Positions 1 through 9,075 of a DNA stretch of 64,000 nucleotides are shown piece after piece. Below the pieces are notes generated by a model that saw only the letters and a program-made list of their open reading frames with translations, was not told the origin of the DNA and ran no database searches. Each line of letters opens with the position of its first letter. The stretch's first letter is position 1. Position numbers and translations under genes: made by a program. Source of the stretch: CAMDMI01 sp044379485 (GTDB taxonomy: Bacteria; Bacteroidota; Bacteroidia; Cytophagales; Flexibacteraceae); NCBI GenBank assembly GCA_044379485.1, contig JBIPOE010000002.1, positions 88,138-152,137 on the forward strand, read 5' to 3'.

Positions 1-1
1 C

Positions 2-790
2 GTTTGGTTTTACCTACTTCTTAAAGATAGAACTTCAAATTTAGGCATGAGTTTGCTATTACTTGCATCAATTTTTTCTACCTGCCTGGTACTATTTTCA
101 CCCGCAACTAAATTTAGAATGCAGGCAAGCAGCAGTTTAAAAAGGACATTTAGTGAAGTTTTAAATAATTCAATTTCAGGCTATTTCGAAAGTGTTTTTT
201 CTTGGCTTTCAAACCCGTGTTTTTTTCTTTTATTGCTTTTTGTGTGGTGGCTTCCAATTTCAAAAAAGGTCCCACAATTAAAAAGGCATTATTTGATTTC
301 TTTAAGTTTGACATCCTTGATCTTGTCTTTTTTTTGCTTTATACCCTCTTTTTTAGGCGAAGGGGTTGTTCAAGGAAGAACTGCAAATGCATTAATTTTT
401 AATTTCCTGATATTGTATATGGTCAATGTTGCTTTTTGGAAGCAATTTCTTGTCCTACAGAATTTTAATCCTTTTCCATTTTTTGGAAAGAAACTCTTTG
501 TTCCTTTATTGGGACTTATTGCCATCAGTTTATATTTTTCTAACAATTTTGTTCAGGCTTTTACTGATTTAAAATCTGGGGATGCAAAAGAATTTGATTT
601 AGAAAGAAAAATGAGGGCAGAATTGGTAGAAAACACTCCAGGGGATAGTGTTTGGGTTAAACCGCTATATAATAAGCCAAAAACCATCTTCTTTGGAGAT
701 ATTGGCATTTATCCAGAGCCTTGGTACGACAATTTTTATGCGCAGTATCACGGGAAAAAATTTATCTCCTTGATTAATAAAAAGCCCTGA
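2..790 (+). CDS. Polytopic membrane protein, 3' part (truncated by window edge)
   Basis: The reading frame is open from the first bases of the window, so the internal ATG at 47 is probably not the real start and only the C-terminal part is seen. The visible ~262 residues contain about five hydrophobic segments (near the left edge and residues 45-65, 85-110, 125-145 and 165-185 of the visible part), then a soluble tail of ~75 residues with WVKPL and EPWYDNFYAQYHG. The layout recalls large uncharacterised Bacteroidota membrane proteins of the DUF6056/glycosyltransferase-like type, but I cannot confirm the family. No motif reveals a reaction. The next gene starts ~175 bp downstream and is probably a separate unit. 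Confidence 0.6.
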   Translation, partial: VWFYLLLKDRTSNLGMSLLLLASIFSTCLVLFSPATKFRMQASSSLKRTFSEVLNNSISGYFESVFSWLSNPCFFLLLLFVWWLPISKKVPQLKRHYLISLSLTSLILSFFCFIPSFLGEGVVQGRTANALIFNFLILYMVNVAFWKQFLVLQNFNPFPFFGKKLFVPLLGLIAISLYFSNNFVQAFTDLKSGDAKEFDLERKMRAELVENTPGDSVWVKPLYNKPKTIFFGDIGIYPEPWYDNFYAQYHGKKFISLINKKP

Positions 791-966
791 GGCAACTTAT
801 TTCATTTGAATAATCTAGGCCTAATTCTTTTCGTTTTTCTTCAATTCCTTACTTTACCAAATTCTTTTTTCCCTAATAAAAGGATGGAGGTACACTAATT
901 TTCTAACCGCTTTTTGCAAAATTCAAAAATATAACCAGATTTGACCTGTCATATAATTTCGAATTT

Positions 967-1350
967 ATGTTCAAAGCCTTATCGCCCAATATTTTAGTTT
1001 CCGATGTGGAACAGTCTATTGCATTTTATTCTTTGCTGGGTTTTGAAAAACTAACTCAAGTTCCGGAACATGGAAAACCGCAATGGGCTATGTTAAAAGC
1101 CAATGAGGTAAACATCATGATTCAGGACAAAAAATCTGCAGAAGGAGACCTGCCGTTTAGATATACAAATGGCCAGAATGCTGGAATTTTGCTTTATATG
1201 GATGTTGAAAATGTAGAAGAACTTAGGACCAAAATTGATGGAAAAGCCTTGATTATCAAAGATATTCACTCTACCTTTTATGGCACCAACGAACTCATCA
1301 TTGCAGACCCTGACAATTATCTATTAATATTCGCTGAAGACAAAAAATAA
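967..1350 (+). CDS. VOC (glyoxalase/bleomycin-resistance fold) family protein
   Basis: A 127-residue single-domain protein of normal length for the vicinal-oxygen-chelate superfamily. The N-terminal strand LSPNILVSDVEQSIAFYS and the closing IADPDNYLLIFAE are the family's hallmark ends, with two beta-alpha-beta-beta-beta halves between them. A C-terminal metal-ligand Glu is possible (FAEDKK), but the other ligand positions are not clear, so it may bind rather than catalyse. Members range from glyoxalase I to antibiotic-binding proteins, and the substrate is not predictable here. The secreted peptidase gene begins 4 bp after its stop, so the two are almost certainly co-transcribed. Confidence 0.8.
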   Translation: MFKALSPNILVSDVEQSIAFYSLLGFEKLTQVPEHGKPQWAMLKANEVNIMIQDKKSAEGDLPFRYTNGQNAGILLYMDVENVEELRTKIDGKALIIKDIHSTFYGTNELIIADPDNYLLIFAEDKK

Positions 1351-1354
1351 CATC

Positions 1355-3406
1355 ATGAAAAAAATTTATTCAATCATTACATTTTGCCTTGTATTTCATG
1401 TTACATCCATAGCGCAAAACAAATTTACACCAGAGGATATCTGGAAACTAGGCATGGTCTCTGACCCCCAGGTTGCACCAGATGGAAAATCACTTCTTTT
1501 TGGGATAAAGTATACAGACCTATCTGAAAACAAGGGAAGTAATGATTTGTACATAACCAGCGTTGAAGGAAATGGACATATCAAAATAACAAACTCAACT
1601 TCTTCAGAATTTAATGCCAGATGGCGACCAGATGGAAAAAAGATCGGTTTTTTATTGGCCGATGGTGGCGCACCTCAACTTTATGAAATTAATCCGGATG
1701 GAACGGGATTGGAAAAAATTTCAGCTGCAGCTGGTGGTATTGAAGGTTTTGAGTATGCCCCTAAAGGCGATAGAATCCTTTTTTACAAATCTGTACAAAT
1801 TCAAAAACCTGACGCAAACCTTTACAAAGATTTGCCTAAAGCAAGTGGAAAAGTCTATGATGGTCTTATGTACAGGCATTGGACTGATTGGGCTGATGGA
1901 AGTTTCAACCATGTATTTTACCAAAACTATTCGTTGGGAGAATTGATAGACCAACCAGTGGACTTGATGGCTGGCGAGGCTTTTGATGCGCCGTTAAAAC
2001 CTATGGGTGGAATAGAGCAAATTACCTGGAGCCCTGATGGAAAATCAATTGCTTACACTTGCCGTAAAAAAAATGGAACAGCTGAAGCATTGAGTACCAA
2101 CAGCGATATTTATTTGTACGATTTAGAAACTAAAACAACACGAAATCTTTCATTGGGGATGCTGGGCTATGATGTTGAACCAAGATTTTCACCCGACGGA
2201 AAGAAAATAGCTTGGCAATCCATGGAGCGAGAAGGCTATGAAGCTGACAAAAACAGATTGATGGTTAAAGACTTAAGCAACGGGACCATTATTGATGCTA
2301 GCAAAGATTTTGATATTGCTATTGAATCTCTGGTTTGGAGTAGCAATAGTCAACTTATCTATTTCCAGGTTCAAACGCAAGGTACCGTCCAGATTTATGA
2401 ATGGGATTCAAAAAAACCATTAAACAAATCTATAGAGGCCATTACAAAAGGTCAGTTTAACTATACGTCAATCGGTCTGTTCAGAAATGCAAAATCCGAC
2501 TATATAATTGGAACCAAACAAAATATGAATGGACCCAATGAAATTTGGAAACTGGATCCAGTTGAGGAAAAGGAATATCAATTAACAAAAGTAAATGAGG
2601 AGTTTCTGGCGGGATTCAAGCTTTGTAAAATTGAAAAGAAAATGGTAAAAGCCACTGATGGTAAGGAAATTCTGACCTGGGTAGTTTACCCACCAGACTT
2701 CAATCCTTCCATTACTTATCCGGCAGTTTTGTTTTGCCAGGGAGGGCCACAATCTATGGTCGGTCAAAGTTTTTCTACGAGATGGAACTTTCAGTTAATG
2801 GCAAGTCAGGGATATGTAATGGTTTTACCAAATCGGAGAGGTTTACCAGGATTTGGCCAGGAGTGGAATGAGCAGATTTCAGGAAAATGGGGTGACCAGG
2901 CCATGAAGGACTTGCTTTCAGTCTCAGATTGGATGGCAAATGAACCCTATATTGACAAAAACAAACTAGCTGCAGTTGGTGCGAGCTTTGGAGGTTATTC
3001 TGTGTATTGGTTAGCGGGAAATCATCAAAAAAGATTTAAAGCTTTGATAGCGCATTGCGGCGTATTCAACCTGGAAAGCATGTATGGATCTACAGAGGAA
3101 ACCTGGTTTAGTCAATGGGATATGAAAGGTCCGTACTGGCAGGAACCAAAGCCTGAAAGCTATACCAAATTTTCTCCACATCTATTTGTAAAAAACTGGG
3201 ATACACCACTTTTAGTAATCCACAACGATAAAGATTTTAGAGTTCCATTATCTGAAGGTCTGCAAGCATTTACAGCTGCACAAGTAAAAAATGTGCCAAG
3301 TAGATTCCTTTATTTTCCAGATGAAGGCCACTGGGTGCTGAAACCCCAAAATTCCGTTTTATGGAATCGGGTCTTTTTTGACTGGCTAGGTAAACATCTA
3401 AAGTAA
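1355..3406 (+). CDS. Secreted S9 family serine peptidase (prolyl oligopeptidase/acylaminoacyl-peptidase type)
   Basis: 683 residues starting with a signal peptide that ends near SIAQ (residue ~21), so it is exported to the periplasm or beyond. Residues ~30-410 are a beta-propeller with WD40/PD40-like blades (repeated PDGKK/SPDGK motifs). Residues ~430-683 are the alpha/beta-hydrolase domain. The catalytic triad can be read: nucleophile Ser544 in GASFGG, Asp627 in HNDKDFRVP and His659 in DEGHWV. Family members cleave oligopeptides, often after Pro or from blocked N-termini. All key residues are present and the gene is intact. It follows the VOC gene by 4 bp. There is no T9SS tail, so a periplasmic role in peptide scavenging is the simplest inference. 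Confidence 0.9.
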   Translation: MKKIYSIITFCLVFHVTSIAQNKFTPEDIWKLGMVSDPQVAPDGKSLLFGIKYTDLSENKGSNDLYITSVEGNGHIKITNSTSSEFNARWRPDGKKIGFLLADGGAPQLYEINPDGTGLEKISAAAGGIEGFEYAPKGDRILFYKSVQIQKPDANLYKDLPKASGKVYDGLMYRHWTDWADGSFNHVFYQNYSLGELIDQPVDLMAGEAFDAPLKPMGGIEQITWSPDGKSIAYTCRKKNGTAEALSTNSDIYLYDLETKTTRNLSLGMLGYDVEPRFSPDGKKIAWQSMEREGYEADKNRLMVKDLSNGTIIDASKDFDIAIESLVWSSNSQLIYFQVQTQGTVQIYEWDSKKPLNKSIEAITKGQFNYTSIGLFRNAKSDYIIGTKQNMNGPNEIWKLDPVEEKEYQLTKVNEEFLAGFKLCKIEKKMVKATDGKEILTWVVYPPDFNPSITYPAVLFCQGGPQSMVGQSFSTRWNFQLMASQGYVMVLPNRRGLPGFGQEWNEQISGKWGDQAMKDLLSVSDWMANEPYIDKNKLAAVGASFGGYSVYWLAGNHQKRFKALIAHCGVFNLESMYGSTEETWFSQWDMKGPYWQEPKPESYTKFSPHLFVKNWDTPLLVIHNDKDFRVPLSEGLQAFTAAQVKNVPSRFLYFPDEGHWVLKPQNSVLWNRVFFDWLGKHLK

Positions 3407-3481
3407 AGCCCTTTACATTTAAATTTTTAGATTTAGGAAAAACTGGCACAATTACTGTCCTTATAAATTCTTGTATATACA

Positions 3482-5230
3482 ATGAATATTCTTTTTAAAT
3501 ACTTAAGGGCACAAGTTTCACTAATAATAATTGCCCTATTTCTGGCAGCTATTAATCAGGTTTTTTCCATGTTGGACCCATTTCTGGTTGGAAAAATTGT
3601 AGATACATATCTAACCAAATTCAATCAATACTCAAAAGATGAGTTCCTGTGGGGAGCAGGAAAATTGCTTTTGGGGATAATTGGGGTAGCTTTTATTTCA
3701 AGAATTGCCAAAAACTTCCAGGATTATTATGTAAATGTTATTACCCAACGCATAGGAGCAAAGATCTATTCAGACGGTCTTTCTCATTCTCTTGAATTGC
3801 CATATCATGTATTTGAAAATCAACGTAGTGGCACTACTTTAACCATTTTACAGAAAGTCAGAACTGATGTTGAAAAGCTAATAAATGCCTCAGTTAATAT
3901 AATATTTACAGCGACGGTTGCTATTTCTTTTGTCTGCTTTTATGCCATTCGTGTTCATTGGGCAATCATTCCGTTGTATGCGTCGACAATTCCTTTACTT
4001 GGTTCGGTTGTCTATTTTTTGGGTGGTCGGATTAAAAAAATCCAAAAGAAATTAGTGGCTCAGTCAACAGAATTAGCTGGTTCGACCGTAGAATCTTTAA
4101 GAAATATCGAGCTAATAAAAGCCTTGGGTCTTAGCCAGCAAGAAATAATCAGACTTAATAAAACGACCGACAAAATCCTGGATCTGGAACTTGAAAAAGT
4201 AAAATACCTACGAATGCTAAGTTTTGCTCAAGGCACAATGGTCAATCTTTTGCGGACAGGCATCATGTTTAGCTTGTTATTTTTGGTCTTTAACCAGAAG
4301 ATCACTCCAGGCCAGTTCATGACTCTTATTTTTTACTCGTTTGCCATTTTCAATCCGCTTCAGGAAATGGGAAATATAATCAACATTTTTAGAGAAAGCC
4401 AGGCCAGTTTGGAAAATTTTGCCTTGATTATGAATACCAAAAAAGAGACGATACCCACAAATGCGAAAGAAATAAAGAAGATACAACACATTACATTAAA
4501 GGATGTTACATTTAAATATGATGGCTCCAGACAAGACGCTGTTGAAAAAATTAACATCCAAATGAATCAAGGAGAAACTGTAGCATTTGTTGGTCCTTCT
4601 GGTTCTGGAAAATCAACCTTAATAAAGCTTTTAGTAGGACTTTACAGACCTAATGACGGTTCAGTTTCGTTTAACGGAACATCGATTGAAAACCTGGATT
4701 TGGAACAATTGCGAAGTCAACTTGGCCTTGTTACCCAGGAAACCCATTTGTTTGCTGGAACCATTCGGGAAAATTTATTATTTGTTAACCCAAATGCATC
4801 TGATGAAGAACTTTGGGATGTGTTAAAAAAGGCCTCATGCGACAACTTAATGAGCAGAGCCCAAAATGGATTGGATTCACATATTGGAGAAGGAGGCGTA
4901 AAAGTGTCTGGTGGAGAAAAACAAAGACTTGCCATCGCAAGATCACTTTTGAGAAATCCCAAAATGCTAATTTTTGATGAAGCCACCTCTGCCCTGGATT
5001 CACTAACAGAAGAAGATATTATCCAGACCATTAAACAGATAAGCGGAAATAAGGAACATTTGATTGTTATGGTGGCACACAGATTGTCAACCATAATGCA
5101 CGCAGATCGGATTTTTGTGATGGAACATGGGAAAGTTCTGGAACAAGGCAATCACCATGAACTTCTGGAAATGAAGGGCTTATATTCGGCTATGTGGAGA
5201 CAGCAAATTGGTGAACGAAGGGGCAAATAG
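3482..5230 (+). CDS. ABC exporter, fused permease and ATPase (ABCB/MsbA type)
   Basis: 582 residues in the usual half-transporter order. A six-helix membrane domain (residues ~15-310) is followed by a nucleotide-binding domain (~335-575). Walker A is GPSGSGKST (371-379), the signature VSGGEKQR starts near 475, Walker B LIFDEATSALD is near 496-506 and the H-loop is VAHRLST. The protein should work as a homodimer or paired heterodimer in the inner membrane, exporting lipid, drug or peptide; the substrate cannot be read from sequence. No peptidase or cyclase domain is fused and no partner half-transporter is adjacent. It starts 75 bp after the peptidase gene. Confidence 0.92.
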   Translation: MNILFKYLRAQVSLIIIALFLAAINQVFSMLDPFLVGKIVDTYLTKFNQYSKDEFLWGAGKLLLGIIGVAFISRIAKNFQDYYVNVITQRIGAKIYSDGLSHSLELPYHVFENQRSGTTLTILQKVRTDVEKLINASVNIIFTATVAISFVCFYAIRVHWAIIPLYASTIPLLGSVVYFLGGRIKKIQKKLVAQSTELAGSTVESLRNIELIKALGLSQQEIIRLNKTTDKILDLELEKVKYLRMLSFAQGTMVNLLRTGIMFSLLFLVFNQKITPGQFMTLIFYSFAIFNPLQEMGNIINIFRESQASLENFALIMNTKKETIPTNAKEIKKIQHITLKDVTFKYDGSRQDAVEKINIQMNQGETVAFVGPSGSGKSTLIKLLVGLYRPNDGSVSFNGTSIENLDLEQLRSQLGLVTQETHLFAGTIRENLLFVNPNASDEELWDVLKKASCDNLMSRAQNGLDSHIGEGGVKVSGGEKQRLAIARSLLRNPKMLIFDEATSALDSLTEEDIIQTIKQISGNKEHLIVMVAHRLSTIMHADRIFVMEHGKVLEQGNHHELLEMKGLYSAMWRQQIGERRGK

Positions 5231-5367
5231 AGAAAGCACTTTTAAAACTGACATCCTAAATAGGAATTTATAGATCTCAGATTTATAAAAACCTTCAAAA
5301 ACCAATCACTTTAAAATACACATTTCCTAAAAAAGTGAATAATTCAAAGAATCTAAAGCAGAGATAA

Positions 5368-5398
5368 TTTGTAACAGGCAAATTGCCTGCTTACTTTG
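5368..5398 (+). promoter_or_regulatory. Bacteroidota-type promoter upstream of the TPR/PD40 gene
   Basis: TTTG at 5368-5371, a 19-bp spacer, then TTACTTTG at 5391-5398 match the Bacteroidota sigma factor consensus (-33 TTTG, -7 TAnnTTTG) with one deviation in the -7 box. The spacer contains the small palindrome AGGCAAATTGCCT. Transcription would begin ~45 bp before the ATG at 5450. Confidence 0.55.
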
Positions 5399-5449
5399 CA
5401 CCATATTTTTAGCATTAAAGACTTCTAGGATTAATATTCAATCCAATTC

Positions 5450-7057
5450 ATGAAATTTAGAAATACAAAGGGCCTTACATTGGCCTTTCTTTTTTGTCTC
5501 AACTTAAATTTTGTCACAAAGGCACAGGTTGAAGGCATTAGTATAGTTTCTGCCGAAAACTATTATCTCGACAAAGATTATCGAAATGCATTAATAGGTT
5601 TTGAAGATTATCTATCAACCGTTCAGTTTGAAAAGGATGTTTCCTTTAAAGCAGGTATCTGTGCATGCCGTTTGGGCATTGGAAAGAGAGCAATCCAACA
5701 TATTATTTCAGCGAAAAAAGCAGGAAAGAAAGACAATTACATCCCTTTTTGGTTGGGAAGAGCGTATCACCTTGATGAACAATGGGACTCAGCCTACAAG
5801 TACTTAAATGAATATCTCGAAGTTTTTCCAATTGATAAATCCTTTAAGAAAGATGCTGACAAATATATAGCCCAGGTGGAAGTGGCAAAAAATATGATGC
5901 CAAAGACTCTTCAACCCTTGGTGATTGAAAATATGGGGAATGGCATAAACTCAGTTTATTCAGAGTTTCATCCTTTATTAACCAGAGATGGAAAAATGAT
6001 GGTTTTTACAGGGCGAAAAAAAGGATACCCGGAAGAAAAAATATTAGACGATGGTGAATACAAAGAGAAAATATTCTCCTCCAGAAAATTGGCAGATGGC
6101 ACATGGAGCAAAGGTATACCCATTAGATTGATAGAAGGCCGAAACAAGGATCTGGATTTCAACCTTGTGCAGTTTTTGGACAACGACACAAAACTATTAT
6201 TGTATAAAATTAGCGGTGAAGATGCAAAACTGTATGTTTCAGAATATGTGAACGATGGATGGAAACCACCATATTTGATTCCTATTGAGCCAGATCCAAC
6301 GTTTTTTACAGGAGATATTGTTTTTTCAGAGGATTTAAAAACTGTCGTTTTTACCACCAATGGAAATACCAACTCCTTCCAAAACGACTTATATACAAGC
6401 ACATACAATGACAAAACAGAAAAATGGTCAACTCCAGTATTCCTAAGTAAAAATGTAAATACCCAAGAGGATGAAGCTGCCCCATTCTTTATTGATCCCA
6501 AAACGTTGATTTTTAGTTCAAAGTCCGCAAATGGTTTAGGCGATTATGATTTGTATAAAACCACTTGGGATGAAAACCTTAAAATCTGGGGCAAACCAGA
6601 AAATATGGGCTTTCCTTACAACACTCCCAACAATGATTTTTACTTTTTCATTCAAAAGGACCAACCAGATGTACATTATTTTTCATCAGTCAGAGGTACC
6701 ACAAAAGGTCAATCTGATATTTATAAAGTAACAAAAACCGGAATTGTAACAGGGGCAGGAATAATTAAAGATGAAACCGGAGCGCCTGTAATTTCAGGTG
6801 AAGTATATTTTGATGATCCTGAAAACTATCAGAATGTCGTTGTAAAAACGGATGCTCAAGGCAAATTCAACACAAGTTTTGTAGCTGGTCAAACATATTT
6901 GATCCGAATAAAAACCAAAGAAAAATTAAATCTGGAGGGTACTTTAGTTGTTTCTTTTCCTGCCAACCTAAATCAAATGACTAACCTGGTTATCCAATTG
7001 ATTCCAAAGGAAGTTGCTCAAAAAGAAGTTGAAGCAGACACAGCTCCTGGAGAGTAA
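5450..7057 (+). CDS. Exported TPR/PD40-repeat protein with carboxypeptidase-regulatory-like domain (PorE-like, no OmpA domain)
   Basis: 535 residues. The N-terminus (to ~KAQ, residue 25) is a signal peptide. Residues ~30-145 form TPR-like helices, ~155-430 a WD40/PD40-like propeller (SEFHPLLTRDGKMMVFTGRK, EDEAAPFFIDPKTLIFSS and SDIYK blades), and ~440-525 a carboxypeptidase-regulatory/CNA_B-type beta sandwich. The same order is found in PorE and related Bacteroidota envelope proteins, but those end in a peptidoglycan-binding OmpA domain, which is absent here; the tail is a short acidic stretch instead. It may be a T9SS accessory or structural envelope protein; the function is inferred only from domain order. 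Its own promoter is visible upstream. Confidence 0.7.
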   Translation: MKFRNTKGLTLAFLFCLNLNFVTKAQVEGISIVSAENYYLDKDYRNALIGFEDYLSTVQFEKDVSFKAGICACRLGIGKRAIQHIISAKKAGKKDNYIPFWLGRAYHLDEQWDSAYKYLNEYLEVFPIDKSFKKDADKYIAQVEVAKNMMPKTLQPLVIENMGNGINSVYSEFHPLLTRDGKMMVFTGRKKGYPEEKILDDGEYKEKIFSSRKLADGTWSKGIPIRLIEGRNKDLDFNLVQFLDNDTKLLLYKISGEDAKLYVSEYVNDGWKPPYLIPIEPDPTFFTGDIVFSEDLKTVVFTTNGNTNSFQNDLYTSTYNDKTEKWSTPVFLSKNVNTQEDEAAPFFIDPKTLIFSSKSANGLGDYDLYKTTWDENLKIWGKPENMGFPYNTPNNDFYFFIQKDQPDVHYFSSVRGTTKGQSDIYKVTKTGIVTGAGIIKDETGAPVISGEVYFDDPENYQNVVVKTDAQGKFNTSFVAGQTYLIRIKTKEKLNLEGTLVVSFPANLNQMTNLVIQLIPKEVAQKEVEADTAPGE

Positions 7058-7122
7058 AAAAAAGATCTAATATTCTGGTTTAACATCAGATTCAAAGATT
7101 TTGATTCTTTAAAATGGATTGC

Positions 7123-7820
7123 TTAAAAAATCAATTCAAAAATGCTGCCTTCGCCAACAATACTATGGACCTGAATGTTGCCTTTGTGCAGTAACATTAT
7201 TTGTTTACAAAGACTTAATCCTATGCCACTTCCGCTTTTTTAGTTGAGAAAAAGGGAATGAAAATCTTTTCTATCAACTCAGGTTCAATGCCTTGACCAT
7301 TGTCGGCTACCCGAGTTAATAAGCGGTTATTTTTGTTAAAAGCAGACAAAACGATTTTGGCCTTTTCTCTGTCCTTTACTGCCTCAGTTGCGTTAACCAA
7401 AAGATTGATCATTACCTGTTCCACAAGATTCAAATCCAGATTACCCATTAATTTTGGCTCTTTTAAAATCACATCAAGCTCTATAGATTTCTGATCCAGA
7501 GTGGGTTGCATTAGAGTTATTAAATTTTCGAAACCATCTCTGATATAAACTTCCTCCAGATTTGGTTTCAATATTTTATTGAGACTCCGATAGGTTTCCG
7601 CAAATTTCAGGAGACCCTCACTTCGCCTTTATATCGTTTACAATCCAAGCTCCAAATCTGCTTTTTCATCATTTCTATCATTCTCATTTCCAGTGACAAT
7701 TTTTTTCAAAGTGGCGGCCAGGGAGGAAATAGGCGCAACAGAGTTCATGATTTCATGGGTCATTACAGAAAGTAATTTTTGCCAAGCCCTTGCCTCTGTT
7801 TCATCCAAAGCAGAGATTCA
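7123..7820 (-). pseudogene. Histidine kinase remnant (NtrY/PorY-like), 3' half
   Basis: Read on the minus strand, this is the C-terminal half of a sensor kinase: SALDETEARAWQKL, the H-box MTHEIMNSVAPISSLA with the phospho-acceptor His, the N-box INLLVNATEAV, the G1 box VADNGQGIEPELIEKIF and, in another frame, GSGIGLSLCKQIM to the stop at 7123-7125. Three lesions are visible: two in-frame TAA codons (7638-7640, probably from CAA; 7629-7631, probably from AAA) and a 1-nt frameshift near 7233-7241 just before the G2 box. The sensor half is missing, cut off at the inverted repeat of a decayed insertion element. The gene is dead. Confidence 0.85.
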
Positions 7821-8308
7821 GAACTCCTGACCCCAAATCAGATTATGAGGTAGTTATGTGAATGCGTTCTGAAACTGGAATTTAATTAATTTTGGGCATA
7901 TGCAGCTTCAACTACCTATTTTCCCAGCAGAGACCACATTGGTCAGCAATTGTGTTGGGGTTTATGAGCCAAATGGATTGGTTCAATATATTGTCAATGG
8001 AATGCCAGTTTACAGGCACAGCAAAGAAGACTATCAAGCGTTTTGATTTATTTTTTGCAATCTTATTTGGTCAGGGTTTGTGCAGGAAGACAGAGATTCG
8101 GAAGTCATTTCATGTAACCATAGATTATATAAACCGAGCCTGGCGCTGACTGTAACGCTTCATGGCCTGTCAACACCCAGATTTAATAAAGCGGTTGAAT
8201 CAATCTTGGAAACGATAAACCAATCAAACACGATTTTTCCTGAAACTAACCTCCAAATGATATTCAAATAAATATGATTCCAGTTTGCGTGGGGTCTGGA
8301 GTTCTGAA
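7817..8308. mobile_element. Decayed insertion element with 19-bp terminal inverted repeats
   Basis: The left end, TTCAGAACTCCTGACCCCA (7817-7835), is the reverse complement of the right end, TGGGGTCTGGAGTTCTGAA (8290-8308), with one mismatch in 19. The 492 bp between them carry a broken transposase-like frame on the plus strand. No target-site duplication is visible. The flanks are different parts of a response regulator-kinase pair, so insertion was accompanied or followed by a flanking deletion. The element is far shorter than a full insertion sequence, meaning that most of its interior has been lost. Confidence 0.7.
7900..8149 (+). pseudogene. Transposase N-terminal remnant inside the decayed element
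   Basis: From an ATG at 7900 the frame reads MQLQLPIFPAETTLVSN..., then VYEPNGLVQYIVNG and MPVYRHSKEDYQAF, ending at TGA 8044-8046. The homologous-looking sequence continues in a second frame as LCRKTEIRKSFHVTIDYINRAWR to 8149, which resembles a helix-turn-helix. This recalls the start of a transposase family common in Bacteroidota (an LPIFP...N-terminus, a short sheet with a NG...P...HSK motif, then HTH), but I recognise it from memory only. No catalytic DDE region remains. It lies wholly between the inverted repeats. Confidence 0.5.
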
Positions 8309-8393
8309 TTTCAGGCCTAAGCAAAAGTCTGACTGCAGTAAGTACATCCTGATCGTCGTCCACAACCAAAATACGGGATTCTTTTAATTTCAT
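8309..8393 (-). pseudogene. Response regulator remnant (NtrC-like), first 28 codons
   Basis: A start codon at 8393 begins MKLKESRILVVDDDQDVL, followed by TAVRLLLRPEI. This is the first strand with the acidic Asp cluster and first helix of a receiver domain. The frame then runs into the inverted repeat at 8308 and becomes meaningless. NtrC-type regulators sit directly upstream of NtrY/PorY-like kinases in Bacteroidota, matching the kinase remnant on the same strand beyond the element. Everything from the phospho-acceptor Asp onward is gone. Confidence 0.8.
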
Positions 8394-8609
8394 TCTGGAA
8401 ATTTAATTTTACAACCTAAGGACTCAACATTTGCTAATTCAGGCCTGTGAGATGACTATCGGCAAAAGAACTTGATAGATTATGTTTTTAAATTGAGATT
8501 AAAAAGGTTATCTTTCAAACGTAGAGAATTGTGAAGCGGGATAACTGCCTTTTGATTTTAAAAAGGAATTCAATTATGATTATTTAACCATCTATTCTTT
8601 TCAAAAAAT

Positions 8610-9065
8610 ATGCTTAGTCAAAAACAAAACATCCTTGCCCAAATCCGATCCATTTTGGTTAACAAATTGGAGGTAATTCATAAAGCAATGGAAGAAGCCC
8701 AACTTGCAGCTAACCAGGAAGAAAAAAGTTCAGCTGGAGACAAATATGAAACCGGTCGTGCAATGAGCCAAAATCTCAGGGATTTAAACGCAAGGCAATT
8801 TGAAGAAGCCAAACTTGCCTTGGTTGCTTTTGAAAAAGCGGCACAAATTCATGAATATAAGGCTGGTGAATCGGGGGCTTTAATTAAAACTGCTGAATTT
8901 CTATATTTTCTTGGGCCTGGATTGGGTAAAGTTTCTATTCCCGATGGTACAGAAGTAATTTCACTTTCTCCCATTGCGCCTTTAGGGAAATTATTTTTAG
9001 GAAAAAAGAAAGGTCAAACCATTGATTTTCAGAAAAGAAAAATAGAAATTCTGGAGATAGGCTAA
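8610..9065 (+). CDS. GreA/GreB-like transcription elongation factor family protein
   Basis: 151 residues. The N-terminal ~85 residues are predicted to form an antiparallel helical hairpin (IHKAMEEAQLAANQEEKSSA, then LNARQFEEAKLALVAFEKAA), and the C-terminal ~60 residues form the FKBP-like beta domain (LGPGLGKVSIPDGTEVISLS, APLGKLFLGKKKGQTI). This matches Gre-family architecture, although the hairpin is short and its tip (EEKSSAGDKYE) has acidic residues. Gre factors bind the RNA polymerase secondary channel and rescue backtracked complexes. Homologues in this phylum are often mislabelled '3-oxoacyl-ACP synthase'. It is transcribed alone. Confidence 0.65.
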   Translation: MLSQKQNILAQIRSILVNKLEVIHKAMEEAQLAANQEEKSSAGDKYETGRAMSQNLRDLNARQFEEAKLALVAFEKAAQIHEYKAGESGALIKTAEFLYFLGPGLGKVSIPDGTEVISLSPIAPLGKLFLGKKKGQTIDFQKRKIEILEIG

Positions 9066-9075
9066 AAGATTCCAA

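Noticed and set aside
4717..5151. 144-codon minus-strand frame opposite the ABC exporter ATPase domain
   Set aside because: It is fully inside a well-supported gene on the other strand and has no family resemblance; a shadow frame.
7892..8149. 85-codon plus-strand frame as a real small gene
   Set aside because: It mixes two frames of a decayed transposase and starts before the better ATG at 7900; it lies wholly between the element's inverted repeats.
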